The notes under the pieces: model-generated
Seen by the model: the letters and a program-made list of their open reading frames with translations, nothing else
The model's database searches: none
Told to the model about the DNA's origin: nothing
Assembly (NCBI RefSeq): GCF_014192335.1
Contig: NZ_JACHXU010000025.1
Span: 62,001-126,000, forward strand
Reading direction: 5' to 3'
Source of the DNA: Aporhodopirellula rubra
GTDB taxonomy: Bacteria > Planctomycetota > Planctomycetia > Pirellulales > Pirellulaceae
DNA: 64,000 bases
Part shown: in pieces, positions 20,049 to 29,385 of the stretch
Layout: each line of letters begins with the position of its first letter
Position numbering within the stretch: the first letter of the stretch is position 1
Translations under genes and position numbers: made by a program

Positions 20049-21401
20049 TCAACCGGCCGGGTGCTGATAGGGTGCCCGGTAGGTGCGTTTGAGTGCGGCG
20101 GTTGCCTCGGAATCCCCGGGAATCGTGTGGGTTGAAGGGTCAAATTCAAGCGTCCGGCCCAGTTGCATGGCGTTGTTGGCCATGAAGCACGAGGCACTGC
20201 TGATATGCCCCTGTTCGATATCGGCCACCGGTTTGCTGCGTTTGTCGATCGCGTCGAGAAAATCTCGCATGTGACCGCGAATCGCGGAGGCGACGTGCAG
20301 TTCCATCTTCCAATTTTTGACGTCGGATTCGTCGCTCGGGTATCGATCGAGTTCGATGAGCGGCTCGCCACTGAGTTTTTTGCCACCACCGCGGGGTTCG
20401 AAATCATACCGCTGGACGCTGAGTTTCAGTGTTCCGCGGTCGCCGTAAATGATCGCCGCCCAAGGGTACTGCGGGTCAGGGGCACTGCCCCAACTGCGGT
20501 GCGTCCAGACCACATCGAGTTCATCGAAATCAAATGTTGCGGTTTGAGTGTCGGAGATGTTTGCGATTGATTCGGTTTGAACCTGGATGCCACCGACGCT
20601 GCTGATCCGACGCGGCCATCCGAGGCCGAGTTGCCAGCGAACGAGGTCGAGCATGTGGACGCACATGTCGCCGACAATTCCGTTGCCGTATTCCATGAAC
20701 GCTCTCCAAGAACGCGGATGGATGACTTCGTTGTAACCTCGCATCGGGGCCGGACCGGTCCACGTTTCAAAATCGAGGTGCTCCGGCGGTGCGATGATCG
20801 GAGGATTTTTGTTCGTGCGCATGTGGTAGTAGCAGCACACTTCCGCGAAAGCGACGTTGCCGAGCAAGCCTTCGTCGACGACGCGTTTCTTTGCTTCGAT
20901 CAAATGCGGTGTGCTACGCCGTTGCGTTCCCACCTGGACGACGCGTCCGGTCGCGCGTGCGGCGTCGAGCATCGCTTTGCTCTCGAGCGTATCCACGCCC
21001 GTGGGTTTCTGAACGTAGACGTCCGCGCCCGCGTTCACGGCGGCGATCATCGCCAGAGCGTGCCAATGGTCAGGCGTCGCCACCAGAACGATGTCGAGAT
21101 CCTTCTCGGCCAACATGTCGGCAAAGTGGGCGTACGTCCGCGGCCGATTCCCTGATTTCTGACGCGATTGCATGAGGTCCGCACACTCCTCGAGCAATTT
21201 CGAATCGACGTCGCACAGCGATACGACCTCCACGGGTTCAACGTTGAGCAGTTGCAACAAATCGCATTTGCCGTACCAGCCGCAGCCGATCAAACCGACC
21301 CGGCGGGGTGTGGTATTTGGTGCCGCATACGCTTGATTTGCGATCAGGGCGGCGGTCGAGGCGGCGAGCGTGGAGCGAGTCAGGAAGGAGCGTCTGTCCA
21401 T
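20049..21401 (-). CDS. Exported Gfo/Idh/MocA-family oxidoreductase
   Basis: 450 residues. The start MDRRSFLTRSTLAASTAALI is a twin-arginine (Tat) leader, so the protein is exported already folded with its NAD(P) cofactor, as is usual for planctomycete members. The Rossmann motif is RRVGLIGCGWYGKCDLLQLL; the conserved YVQKPTG (EKP variant) follows at the catalytic region, and the C-terminal domain has GNGIVGDMCVHMLDLVRW. Family members oxidise or reduce sugars and inositols; the substrate is unknown. The open frame runs 61 codons further upstream, but only ATG 21401 gives the Tat leader. Confidence 0.88.
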   Translation of the reverse strand: MDRRSFLTRSTLAASTAALIANQAYAAPNTTPRRVGLIGCGWYGKCDLLQLLNVEPVEVVSLCDVDSKLLEECADLMQSRQKSGNRPRTYAHFADMLAEKDLDIVLVATPDHWHALAMIAAVNAGADVYVQKPTGVDTLESKAMLDAARATGRVVQVGTQRRSTPHLIEAKKRVVDEGLLGNVAFAEVCCYYHMRTNKNPPIIAPPEHLDFETWTGPAPMRGYNEVIHPRSWRAFMEYGNGIVGDMCVHMLDLVRWQLGLGWPRRISSVGGIQVQTESIANISDTQTATFDFDELDVVWTHRSWGSAPDPQYPWAAIIYGDRGTLKLSVQRYDFEPRGGGKKLSGEPLIELDRYPSDESDVKNWKMELHVASAIRGHMRDFLDAIDKRSKPVADIEQGHISSASCFMANNAMQLGRTLEFDPSTHTIPGDSEATAALKRTYRAPYQHPAG

Positions 21402-21747
21402 GGCGATGGGACCAATCACGATGAAGTTACGGTGGGTGGGGAAATATGCGGCGGGTTGGTCGCGAAAAGGTTTTACGCGGAAAGGCTCCTCGTGGAACAG
21501 TGTTTCGCAGACCATCTCGTCTCGGAATGTTCGTACGCCAAAAGCACCGTTGGCGAGAGCGGCCGCGATTGTTGTGGCAATCACGCGTCACACCCTGTCG
21601 GTCTCCTCAGGCGAATTCTTGTTTAAGAGAACACGTCGAGTTGGGGCAGGAAGCTTTGGAGATGGTTAAAATCAAAGCGCCAGCCCGGGCGCATTTTACC
21701 GTAACGGTGATCGCGGTTGGTTTCCTGCGACGCAAAATCGCAACGCG
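21402..21747. other. 346-bp spacer between Gfo/Idh and Rrf2 genes
   Basis: No gene seen. It contains the putative rrf2 terminator at 21677-21692 and must hold the promoter of the downstream oxidoreductase gene. Confidence 0.45.
21664..21692 (-). terminator. Putative terminator of the rrf2 gene
   Basis: On the minus strand GCGCC and GGCGC (21692-21688 and 21681-21677) form a 5-bp GC stem with a 6-base loop, followed by the T-rich TTTGATTTTAACC. It lies about 55 bp past the rrf2 stop. Confidence 0.5.
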
Positions 21748-22170
21748 TTACATGCTTTCGCACAATGGATGGATCGGGCTGGCCGATTCCACCAGTTCGC
21801 GGATCGTGACGCCCGCGAAAGCGGCCTCGGTTGCCGCGTAGGCTTTGTCCAGTTCCGCGTGCAGCGGACAGAGTGATGTATGGGATTTCAGTCCCAAGGG
21901 GCAGTTCCGAATTCGCTCGATCGGGGCAACCGTATTGACCACGTCCAAAATCGTGAGTTTGTCGATGCTTTGGCACAGCTCATAGCCGCCTCCAGGGCCC
22001 GGTCGTGACGTGACAAGCCCCGCCGCCGCTAAGTCCTGCAGCACGCGCGTCAGGTAACGCCGCGGTACCTTGGTCTGTACCGCGAGTTGGTCCGCTGAAA
22101 TGGGACTACCAACTTGACTGCCCATGCAAGCGATGGCCCTCAGAGCGTACTCGGCTGTTTTAGATAGCAT
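21748..22170 (-). CDS. Rrf2-family transcriptional regulator (NsrR/IscR-like)
   Basis: 140 residues. The N-terminal winged helix is typical ([19 protein letters not shown], then [19 protein letters not shown] and [11 protein letters not shown]). The cluster region has [15 protein letters not shown], giving two cysteines eleven apart, with further cysteines in GYELCQS and HPLCESM. NsrR and IscR use three cysteines to hold an Fe-S cluster that senses NO or cluster status, so a cluster-based sensor is plausible; the exact ligand set is unclear. It is divergent from the mono-haem protein gene, its most likely target. Confidence 0.88.
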   Translation of the reverse strand: MLSKTAEYALRAIACMGSQVGSPISADQLAVQTKVPRRYLTRVLQDLAAAGLVTSRPGPGGGYELCQSIDKLTILDVVNTVAPIERIRNCPLGLKSHTSLCPLHAELDKAYAATEAAFAGVTIRELVESASPIHPLCESM

Positions 22171-22233
22171 GCTGATTGACGATAAGACGGACGAATGACC
22201 CTGACGTGCTCAATTGCTCAAACCTGCACATTG

Positions 22234-22261
22234 ACATGTAGATAGCCATTCTATACCATGT
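22234..22261. promoter_or_regulatory. Possible Rrf2 operator dyad
   Basis: An AT-rich imperfect dyad with outer arms ACATG (22234-22238) and CATGT (22257-22261) and inner arms ATAG and CTAT. It lies between the divergent rrf2 and CXXCH genes. The inner and outer centres differ by half a base, so the call is tentative. Confidence 0.3.
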
Positions 22262-22366
22262 TGTGTAGTTATGAAGGGTTCCGAGACGCTCAATTTGAAA
22301 GAAAATTCGGCTTCCCGTCTATGCTAACTGCCCATCCAGCCCGCCAAATCCACTGGAATCTCGCCG

Positions 22367-23680
22367 ATGAACCGAATTCAATACCCGATCATCCCATTCT
22401 GTTTGGGCGTTTTCCTGGTATTGCGGATCAGCGGTATGGCGACCGCGCAGCAAAGTGGGTACGAACGACCCCCGATTGATTACCTCAATGCTGAGGTCCA
22501 CGATCCGGTTGCGCGGCTCGCTGATCGCGTCAAGTCGGGTGATACTGAATTGCAATACGATTCCGATTTCGGATTCCTCCGATCGGTGTTAGATGAATTG
22601 GACATCCCGGTCAGTTCCCAGGCACTCGTGTTTTCGAAAACGAGTTTGCAACTGACACGGATATCACCCCGGCGTCCACGTGCGCTGTACTTTAGCGATG
22701 ATGTCTATGTCGGTTATTGCCAGCGTGGCGACGTGCTCGAATTTGCATCAACGGATGCGAAACAGGGTGCGACGTTTTACACGCTCGAGCAAACAGACAA
22801 AAAGCAACCCAAGTTTGTCCGTGACCGTGGCGGATGTTTGTCGTGTCACGCGTCGAACCGAACGCAGAACGTTCCGGGATATCTTGTGCGAAGCGTCTTT
22901 GCGGATGCGGCGGGGCGACCGAAACTCGGCAGCGGCACATTCACGACGGATCAGACCAGTCAATTTCATGATCGTTGGGGTGGTTGGTATGTCACAGGAA
23001 AGCACGGCACCATGCGGCACATGGGGAACACCATCTGCGTCGACGATGAAATGACGTTTGATCGCGAATCCGGTGCCAACGAAATGGACTTGAGTGATCG
23101 ATTTCAGACCGATGCCTACCTGTCACCACACAGCGACATTGTTGCGTTGATGGTGTTGGAACATCAGACACAAATGCACAACGCGATCGCGTCGGCCAAC
23201 TATGAGACGCGTCAAGCGTTGCATCAGACTTACCAAATGAACGCGTTGCTCGAACGACCAGAGGATTTCGTCAGTGAAAGTGCTCAGCGCCGGATCGCGG
23301 CGTCGACGCAGAACGTGTTGAGGCATCTCTTGATGTGTGATGAGTTTCAACTAACCGACGAGGTGAGCGGATCGACATCGTTTGCGGCTGATTTCGAAGC
23401 CCGTGGAGCGCGCGACGGTAAGGGACGATCCCTGCGGAATTTCGATCTCAAGACTCGGTTGTTCAAATACCCATGCAGCTATTTGATCTATTCCGACGCG
23501 TTCGGCGGTTTGCCCGATGAGGTTCGATCAAAGGTCTTGGCAGGGTTAGTCGAAATTCTCGAAAACAAAAACGAATCCGATGAGTACGCTCATTTGACGA
23601 AAGCCATGCGGGCCGACATTTTGGCGATACTTCGAGAAACGATGCCTGAGCTGCGAGAAATGACGCTCGCAAAAAGGTAG
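22367..23680 (+). CDS. Exported mono-haem c-type protein of unknown function
   Basis: 437 residues with a signal peptide (hydrophobic PIIPFCLGVFLVLRISGMAT). A single haem-attachment motif CLSCH sits at 157-161 within DRGGCLSCHASNRTQNVPGY, so one covalent haem c is expected in the periplasm. The rest has no domain I recognise. Several Met and His (KHGTMRHMGN) could supply the sixth haem ligand. It is divergent from an Rrf2 regulator, suggesting control by NO, iron or redox state. Most planctomycete haem-bearing large proteins (PSCyt types) have other partner domains that are not visible here. It could be a sensor, peroxidase or electron-transfer protein. Confidence 0.8.
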   Translation: MNRIQYPIIPFCLGVFLVLRISGMATAQQSGYERPPIDYLNAEVHDPVARLADRVKSGDTELQYDSDFGFLRSVLDELDIPVSSQALVFSKTSLQLTRISPRRPRALYFSDDVYVGYCQRGDVLEFASTDAKQGATFYTLEQTDKKQPKFVRDRGGCLSCHASNRTQNVPGYLVRSVFADAAGRPKLGSGTFTTDQTSQFHDRWGGWYVTGKHGTMRHMGNTICVDDEMTFDRESGANEMDLSDRFQTDAYLSPHSDIVALMVLEHQTQMHNAIASANYETRQALHQTYQMNALLERPEDFVSESAQRRIAASTQNVLRHLLMCDEFQLTDEVSGSTSFAADFEARGARDGKGRSLRNFDLKTRLFKYPCSYLIYSDAFGGLPDEVRSKVLAGLVEILENKNESDEYAHLTKAMRADILAILRETMPELREMTLAKR

Positions 23681-23783
23681 CGTTTTCGCGGTCATTGATT
23701 TTCTTCGACATGATCCGACGAGCGTTGCCGTACGCTGCGCCGGAGAGATGCCATCGCAGCGGCGTCGCGTTCTCAAAGTCTCA

Positions 23784-24059
23784 TTACTTCAGCCGCGAGA
23801 TCCAGTGTTTGGCGAAGTCGATCAAACCGCTGTAGTGGAATGATCCGTCGATGTAGTGTTCGATTACGTAAAACGCGAAATAGTACGCACGGCAAAAACT
23901 CCAGATCGTCAATCCGAGGAGAAAGGCGTTGCGGAAGGAGAGAATCGAACTGAGCAGCAGGCCAGCGGACATGCAGCCGAGCAGAAAAAATAGTCCGCCT
24001 TTGACAACAATCAGCGGCTTTGACTCGATGTCGCCGCGACGCGATTTAGTTTTGGTCAT
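23784..24059 (-). CDS. Small two-span membrane protein
   Basis: 91 residues; not recognised. A basic N-terminus (MTKTKSRRGD) precedes two hydrophobic segments (near residues 19-40 and 44-60) and a short tail with HYIDGSFHYSGLIDFAKHW. ATG 24059 lies 14 bp inside the 3' end of the glycosyltransferase gene, implying translational coupling; a GTG at 24089 is an alternative. It may be an accessory membrane subunit of that glycosyltransferase. Confidence 0.65.
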   Translation of the reverse strand: MTKTKSRRGDIESKPLIVVKGGLFFLLGCMSAGLLLSSILSFRNAFLLGLTIWSFCRAYYFAFYVIEHYIDGSFHYSGLIDFAKHWISRLK

Positions 24060-24759
24060 ATCGTTTTCGTAATTTTTCGGGAGAAACACCTCGCGCGAAC
24101 GCGACTTGGATTTGCCAGTTCAGGCAGGTTTGAGCGATCACGCCCCGTCGAAGCCATCGTCTCGGGTCAACCACGACCGGGCCTGGCAACAAACGAGGAC
24201 GACTTCTCTGACGCAGTTGCGCCGACAACATCACGTCTTCCATCAGTGGGACATTGGCGAAGCCGCCGACATCTTCGTACCAATCACGTCGGACAAAGAT
24301 CGCTTGATCGCCAAACACTCGGCCCAGCGTTTTGGCTCTCAAAGCATTGCCCGCTTCGAGCATTCTGAATCGCCATCGCCGGTCATTGATTCGTTGATGG
24401 AAACCACCCCAGCAGGGCCAGTTCGCCGCTCGCATCTGGTCGATCGCGTGCTCGTGTAAAAGGCAATCGGCATGCAAAAAGAGCAGGAAGTCTCCGTTCG
24501 CGGTGGCCGCACCATGCGCGAGTTGTTGACCACGTCCGGTCGGGCTGTCGAGTACAATCACACGTTCGCGTTGACGGTCCGCGAATTGACGTACTTGTTG
24601 CACGGTGTTGTCTGAGCTGCCTCCATCGCTGACGATGATTTCGAGCGGGTGGAGTGCTGCTGTCGACGTGAGGCATTTCGTGATCGCGTTTGATTCATTC
24701 CACGTCGGGATGACGACGGAAACCGATCTGCTCGATGATTGATCTTGCTCGCGATTCAC
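24046..24759 (-). CDS. Glycosyltransferase family 2, TIGR04283-like
   Basis: 237 residues, GT-A fold. Motifs: SVVIPTWNES at the start, IIVSDGGSSDNTV for nucleotide binding, LLFLHADCLL holding the D-x-D-like metal site, then GDQAIFVRRDWYEDVGGF and PLMEDVMLS. The pattern, especially RRWLRRGV followed by GVSPEKLRKRY, matches TIGR04283, a family first named for arsenosugar biosynthesis but widely distributed, so the name should not be taken as function. The start is GTG 24759, with AGGAAG ten bases upstream. It overlaps the small membrane gene by 14 bp and is divergent from the beta-propeller gene. Confidence 0.85.
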   Translation of the reverse strand: MNREQDQSSSRSVSVVIPTWNESNAITKCLTSTAALHPLEIIVSDGGSSDNTVQQVRQFADRQRERVIVLDSPTGRGQQLAHGAATANGDFLLFLHADCLLHEHAIDQMRAANWPCWGGFHQRINDRRWRFRMLEAGNALRAKTLGRVFGDQAIFVRRDWYEDVGGFANVPLMEDVMLSAQLRQRSRPRLLPGPVVVDPRRWLRRGVIAQTCLNWQIQVAFARGVSPEKLRKRYDQN

Positions 24760-24828
24760 TGTCCGAAACTTCCTACCTCCCTGAAATGCCCGATACCGAT
24801 GCCAAACAGTCTAGGGTTTGATTCTCAA

Positions 24829-25872
24829 ATGGGTACCCGGTTCGAAACGCCCTTTTGCGATCCCGTGGAGTCGTGTTTTCGAAGTGTCGATCAGGTGCAT
24901 GATGAGCGAACCTGGTGCAGGTCCTTCGTGTACGCGTTCGTTTTTGTATTCGCGGTTTTGTTCGCGACGATCGATCCGGTGGGCGCGAACGCCAGCGATG
25001 ACAGTGAAGTCTCGCATCGGGTATTGCTGCACGGGAAAACGGGGCTCGTTATCGTGGAACGCGATGGTTCGGTTTCATGGCAGATGCCATGGGGCGGTAT
25101 TCACGACATTCATGTGCTCGATAACGGACATCTGTTGACCCGCCAAGGTTCCGCGAAGGTCGTCGAAATCGACCCGGCGACGAACGCAGTCGTTTGGGAA
25201 TACGACAGCGCGTCGGCGAACGGGAACGCGGGAAAACGAGTGGAAGTGCACGCATTCGAAAGGCTCGCAGATGGAGCGACGATGATTGCGGAGTCGGGAC
25301 CGGCGAGAATCATCGAGGTTGATCGTGACGGAAAGTTGCTCCATGAAGTGAAACTCGTCGTCGATCACCCCAACCCTCACACGGACACTCGTTTGGTTCG
25401 GAAACTCGAGAACGGTCACTACCTCGTTACGCACGAAGCCGATGGTAAAGCTCGTGAATATGATTCACGGGGCGATGTGGTGTGGGAATACGAGGTCCCG
25501 ATGTTCGAAAAGGTGTCGCGGCGAGGGCACGGGCCAGAAGGTTTTGGCAATCGGCTGTTTTCGGCGACGCGACTCGCTAATGGGAACACGTTGATCGGCG
25601 GTGGCAATGGGCACTGCGTTCTCGAGGTGACTCCGCAAAAACAAATCGTCCGTCAGATTCATCAGCATGATCTGCCAGGGATCCGTTTGGCGTGGGTGAC
25701 CACAGTGGAAGTTCTCGGCAACGGTCATTGGATGATTGGAAATTGCCACGCCGGTCCTGGCCAGCCGATTCTGATAGAGGTTGATCCGGAAACTAACGCA
25801 GTGATCTGGACGCTCGACCGTTTCGACGATTTTGGCAATAACGTTTCGAACTCGACGGTCATCGACCGCTGA
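24829..25872 (+). CDS. Exported beta-propeller (arylsulfotransferase/PQQ-like repeat) protein
   Basis: 347 residues from the chosen ATG. A hydrophobic export segment (FVYAFVFVFAVLFATIDPVG) lies about 35 residues in, which is long for a signal peptide, so a later GTG (24895) may be the real start. The mature part is a repeated propeller with blades such as HDIHVLDNGHLLTRQGSAKV, VEIDPATNAVVWEYD, RLANGNTLIGGGNG and LGNGHWMIGNCHAGPG. This W-E-Y-x-N-G-N-T-L style is that of arylsulfotransferase-like or PQQ-repeat propellers. The conserved catalytic His of true sulfotransferases cannot be confirmed, so function is open. Confidence 0.75.
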   Translation: MGTRFETPFCDPVESCFRSVDQVHDERTWCRSFVYAFVFVFAVLFATIDPVGANASDDSEVSHRVLLHGKTGLVIVERDGSVSWQMPWGGIHDIHVLDNGHLLTRQGSAKVVEIDPATNAVVWEYDSASANGNAGKRVEVHAFERLADGATMIAESGPARIIEVDRDGKLLHEVKLVVDHPNPHTDTRLVRKLENGHYLVTHEADGKAREYDSRGDVVWEYEVPMFEKVSRRGHGPEGFGNRLFSATRLANGNTLIGGGNGHCVLEVTPQKQIVRQIHQHDLPGIRLAWVTTVEVLGNGHWMIGNCHAGPGQPILIEVDPETNAVIWTLDRFDDFGNNVSNSTVIDR

Positions 25873-26025
25873 CGTACGTGATGGCGTTGGTGGACGCTAT
25901 GCAGACATCCGCGGAAACGAATAGGATAGTTGTCGAGGTGGTTTGCAAATGATTGGGCGTGCGTGTGTCCTGTTTGCCAGTGTGAATCACGCTCATGGGT
26001 GCAACCGAATAGCAACAGGTGAACG

Positions 26026-29000
26026 ATGTTTTGGCAGACGTGGTACGAATACCGCATCGACTACGTCCTTTTCTGCGTCATTATTTTGCTCGCCTATGCC
26101 TTCGTGCTTCGGCATGTCGCCAAGGTTACTCCGCAACGACTGGTCGATGAATCGCCGTTGCCGCAGGAGGAGAACGATAGTGAAGACCCGGTGTCGGCGA
26201 TCGAGAATCGGTTGCCTCCGTTCCGTTTGCGATTGTCCTTCTTTGTGCTCGTCGCCACCCTGGCGGTCGGTTACGTGTTGGTGGAATGGGTTGATCGTCT
26301 GCAGCGGCAGATACTTCGCGAACAACTGATCGGAATCGCGCCGACGTACGCGATTGAATTGCAGGAGCTCGGTCATGCTGCGATCACGCCGGAAACACCG
26401 GCTGATGATCCTCAATATCTGCGAATGATCGAGGCTCAGAAGCGATGGTTGTCCGTCAATCGTCAGGTGGCAGATATCTACACCTTTCGAATGGCAACGC
26501 CCGAATCGCGGGCGTCATTCAGCCAAACAGAAGACGTCGAGTTGGTTGATGGGCAAGACCTGTATCAGTTAATTGTCGATTCGGAGACGGATTACGATCA
26601 CGATGGGAAGTTTACCGGGAAGTTGGAGTCCCGAACGAAGATTGGTGAGTTTTATTCCGATGTGAATTTCGAAGAATTGCGTCTCGCGTTTGAAGGTGAG
26701 ATCGTCTTTGCGAGAATTCCGCATCACGATCGTTGGGGATATTGGGTTTCAGCCCACGCACCGATGTGGGATGAAGAGGGAAACGTCGAAGCACTCGTTG
26801 GCGTTGATTTTTCTGCGACCCGGTATGCTCGATCGGTTGTTTGGACGCGTTTGAGCTTGATCGCAATCCTCGCCACGGTGGTGTCGCTGTATTTGTCGGC
26901 AATCGCAATCATCGGCATTCTCAAAGGGAGTCTAGCGCATCAGGCGATCGGTCGTCGACAGCTTCGCAAGCAGCGGGACCGGGCGACGCAGGCGGCTGCC
27001 GAGGCTCGACGAGCGACGCAGGCCAAAAGTCAATTTTTGGCAAACATGAGTCATGAGATCCGCACACCGATGAATGGCATCCTGGGCATGACCGAACTGT
27101 TGCTGCGGAGTCCGCTGCGGCGGGAACAGCACCGATTCATGACGATGATCAAGACGTCCGCGAACGGATTGTTGAACGTCCTCAATGATGTGCTGGACTT
27201 TTCGCGAATCGAAGCGGGACGGATCGAGCTCGAGGAGGTTCCGTTTGTTCTGCATGAGTTGATCAATCAGACCGTCCAAGCCGTTGCGGGAGGGCGGCAG
27301 TTCGTCAATTCATTGGCCGAAGGTGCCGTCGCGCCTTCCTCGGCAGGTGAAGTCGAATTGGCGGTTCGGATAGCGCCGGGAACACCTAACTATTTGATTG
27401 GCGACCCGACACGTTTGCGTCAGGTCTTAGTGAACCTAGTTGGCAACGCATTGAAGTTTACAACGCATGGTGAAGTCATTGTCGAGGCGAGTGCGGATCG
27501 CGACGATACGATGCTCGATACGAATGTCAATTTTATCGATTCGCCGTCGAGAGTTCGGATGATGATATCGGTGCGTGATACCGGGATCGGAATGACGAAG
27601 ACGCAGAAGGAAAGAATCTTTGAAGCCTTCACTCAGGCGGATGCATCGACCACGAGGCAATACGGAGGCACCGGATTAGGACTGGCGATCAGTGCACGAT
27701 TGGTTGAGCGGATGGGCGGGCGATTGGGCGTCGAGAGTACGAAGGGCGTTGGCAGTCGATTCGAGTTCGACGTTCCGTTGCGGGTGCAATCCAAGGCCGA
27801 GGCGAAATTCGCGGCGGCCAACCTCCACGCGAAAGAAATCCGCGGTACCCGATTGTTGGTGGTCGATGATCATCGGATCAACCGAATCATTTTGAAAGAG
27901 TTGTTGGACGATGCTGGGTGCCATGTCGATTGTTTGGAAGACGGTGCGGATGTGGTCGATACATTGCGATCGGCGCAGGATGCGGGGCGTGGTTATCAGT
28001 TGGTGCTACTCGACTACATGATGCCGAAACTCGATGGCCGCGACGTGGCTCGTCTGGTACGTGACGACGACGAGGTCTGCGATACCCCGATTGCTTGGTT
28101 GTCATCGATGGGGGCCGAAATCGAACACTATTGGGTAGAGGAATTAAATATCCTTCGTTGTTTGACCAAACCGATATCGCCTACTGATTTGATGACGTTG
28201 GTCGCCGAAGCGGTTCGCATGCATCCGGAGAAATCTGGCCAGGCTCAAGCCGGGCACGGTCACGCAGATGGCGGGCAAGATGAATCGATGCAAGCCGAAT
28301 CGAATGCATCCAATATGCAGAGCGGGGAAAACGCCGATTCGGAAAGCACGTTTGGTCGATGCGCTGTCTCTCGAGCAATCTTGCTCGTTGAGGATGGTGG
28401 AATCAACCGAGTGGTCGCTGAAAATATGCTGCGTGCCCGCGGTCACGATGTCGTCGGCGTCGCGAGTGGATTCCAAGCCATCGAACGGCTTCGGAATGAG
28501 AGATATGATGTCGTGTTGATGGACGTTCAAATGCCAGAGATGGACGGGTTCGAAACGACTACGTTGATCCGCACGACATTGCCCGAACCGGTCCGGAGTA
28601 TTCATATTATTGCAATGACCGCCCACGCGATGAGCGGTGATCAAGTTCGTTGTCTCGATGCGGGAATGAATGACTACGTTTCCAAACCCTATACACCGGA
28701 GCGTCTATTTGCCGCAGTGGAAGCTGGCGATGCCTCGGACGAAGCGAGTGATAAGACGGACGAGGCACTGGCGGGCGAACACGATGATGAAGATGATTTG
28801 ACCAACGGGAGGCCAAAGATGAAAGCGAATCCTGCGATCATGCTCGATGCGACTCTGGATGTAGGCGATGGTGAATTGGGCAATGGGGATACCGGGAGCA
28901 AGCCGACTGCGAACGGATCGGAGCAATCGAGCGAACTGTCTGCAGACGCCGAACCAACTCTCGATGCTTTGGAATCGATCGATGAGTCAGTATTACTACA

Positions 29001-29382
29001 GAACGTCGGCGACGATTGGGAATTCCTTGCAATCATGAGCGAGACGTTTGCCGAGCAGTGGCCACGGCAAATCGAGGATCTTTCCGGTGCGATCGATCGC
29101 GGTAGTGATGCCGAGGTTGCGGCGAGTGCTCATCAACTCAAGGGAACCGCATCCGCCCTCGGTGCGGTGGTCTTACAGAGAATTGCCGGCGAGTTGGAAG
29201 AAGAGGCGCGAGACCGTGTCGATCTGGCCAACGGCAGGGCGACACCGAGCGGGCAAAATCCCGAAACCTTTCAAAAAGTTGTGCCGAGTGAAAAGTGGTA
29301 CACGACTAGGAATGAGCTTCGATCTGGAGGAGAATCAGTTGCAAATCGGTTGAAACAAATTGCTCAGTCCCGGCAACTCTAA
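26026..29382 (+). CDS. Hybrid sensor histidine kinase with two receivers and Hpt
   Basis: 1118 residues. Membrane spans at about 13-29, 66-88 and 271-301 leave an extracytoplasmic sensor of about 180 residues holding a DxDxDG loop (D189-x-D191-x-D193-G194). A helical linker leads to HisKA with phospho-His343 ([15 protein letters not shown]), then HATPase with N-box [10 protein letters not shown]1 DTGIGMT and G2 [10 protein letters not shown]. Receiver 1 carries Asp663 ([11 protein letters not shown]), receiver 2 Asp833 ([14 protein letters not shown]), and the C-terminal Hpt His1036 ([13 protein letters not shown]). This is a complete BvgS/ArcB-style phosphorelay. The stop is 3 bp from the start of a receiver-Ser/Thr-kinase gene, its probable partner. 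Confidence 0.93.
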   Translation: MFWQTWYEYRIDYVLFCVIILLAYAFVLRHVAKVTPQRLVDESPLPQEENDSEDPVSAIENRLPPFRLRLSFFVLVATLAVGYVLVEWVDRLQRQILREQLIGIAPTYAIELQELGHAAITPETPADDPQYLRMIEAQKRWLSVNRQVADIYTFRMATPESRASFSQTEDVELVDGQDLYQLIVDSETDYDHDGKFTGKLESRTKIGEFYSDVNFEELRLAFEGEIVFARIPHHDRWGYWVSAHAPMWDEEGNVEALVGVDFSATRYARSVVWTRLSLIAILATVVSLYLSAIAIIGILKGSLAHQAIGRRQLRKQRDRATQAAAEARRATQAKSQFLANMSHEIRTPMNGILGMTELLLRSPLRREQHRFMTMIKTSANGLLNVLNDVLDFSRIEAGRIELEEVPFVLHELINQTVQAVAGGRQFVNSLAEGAVAPSSAGEVELAVRIAPGTPNYLIGDPTRLRQVLVNLVGNALKFTTHGEVIVEASADRDDTMLDTNVNFIDSPSRVRMMISVRDTGIGMTKTQKERIFEAFTQADASTTRQYGGTGLGLAISARLVERMGGRLGVESTKGVGSRFEFDVPLRVQSKAEAKFAAANLHAKEIRGTRLLVVDDHRINRIILKELLDDAGCHVDCLEDGADVVDTLRSAQDAGRGYQLVLLDYMMPKLDGRDVARLVRDDDEVCDTPIAWLSSMGAEIEHYWVEELNILRCLTKPISPTDLMTLVAEAVRMHPEKSGQAQAGHGHADGGQDESMQAESNASNMQSGENADSESTFGRCAVSRAILLVEDGGINRVVAENMLRARGHDVVGVASGFQAIERLRNERYDVVLMDVQMPEMDGFETTTLIRTTLPEPVRSIHIIAMTAHAMSGDQVRCLDAGMNDYVSKPYTPERLFAAVEAGDASDEASDKTDEALAGEHDDEDDLTNGRPKMKANPAIMLDATLDVGDGELGNGDTGSKPTANGSEQSSELSADAEPTLDALESIDESVLLQNVGDDWEFLAIMSETFAEQWPRQIEDLSGAIDRGSDAEVAASAHQLKGTASALGAVVLQRIAGELEEEARDRVDLANGRATPSGQNPETFQKVVPSEKWYTTRNELRSGGESVANRLKQIAQSRQL

Positions 29383-29385
29383 CTC

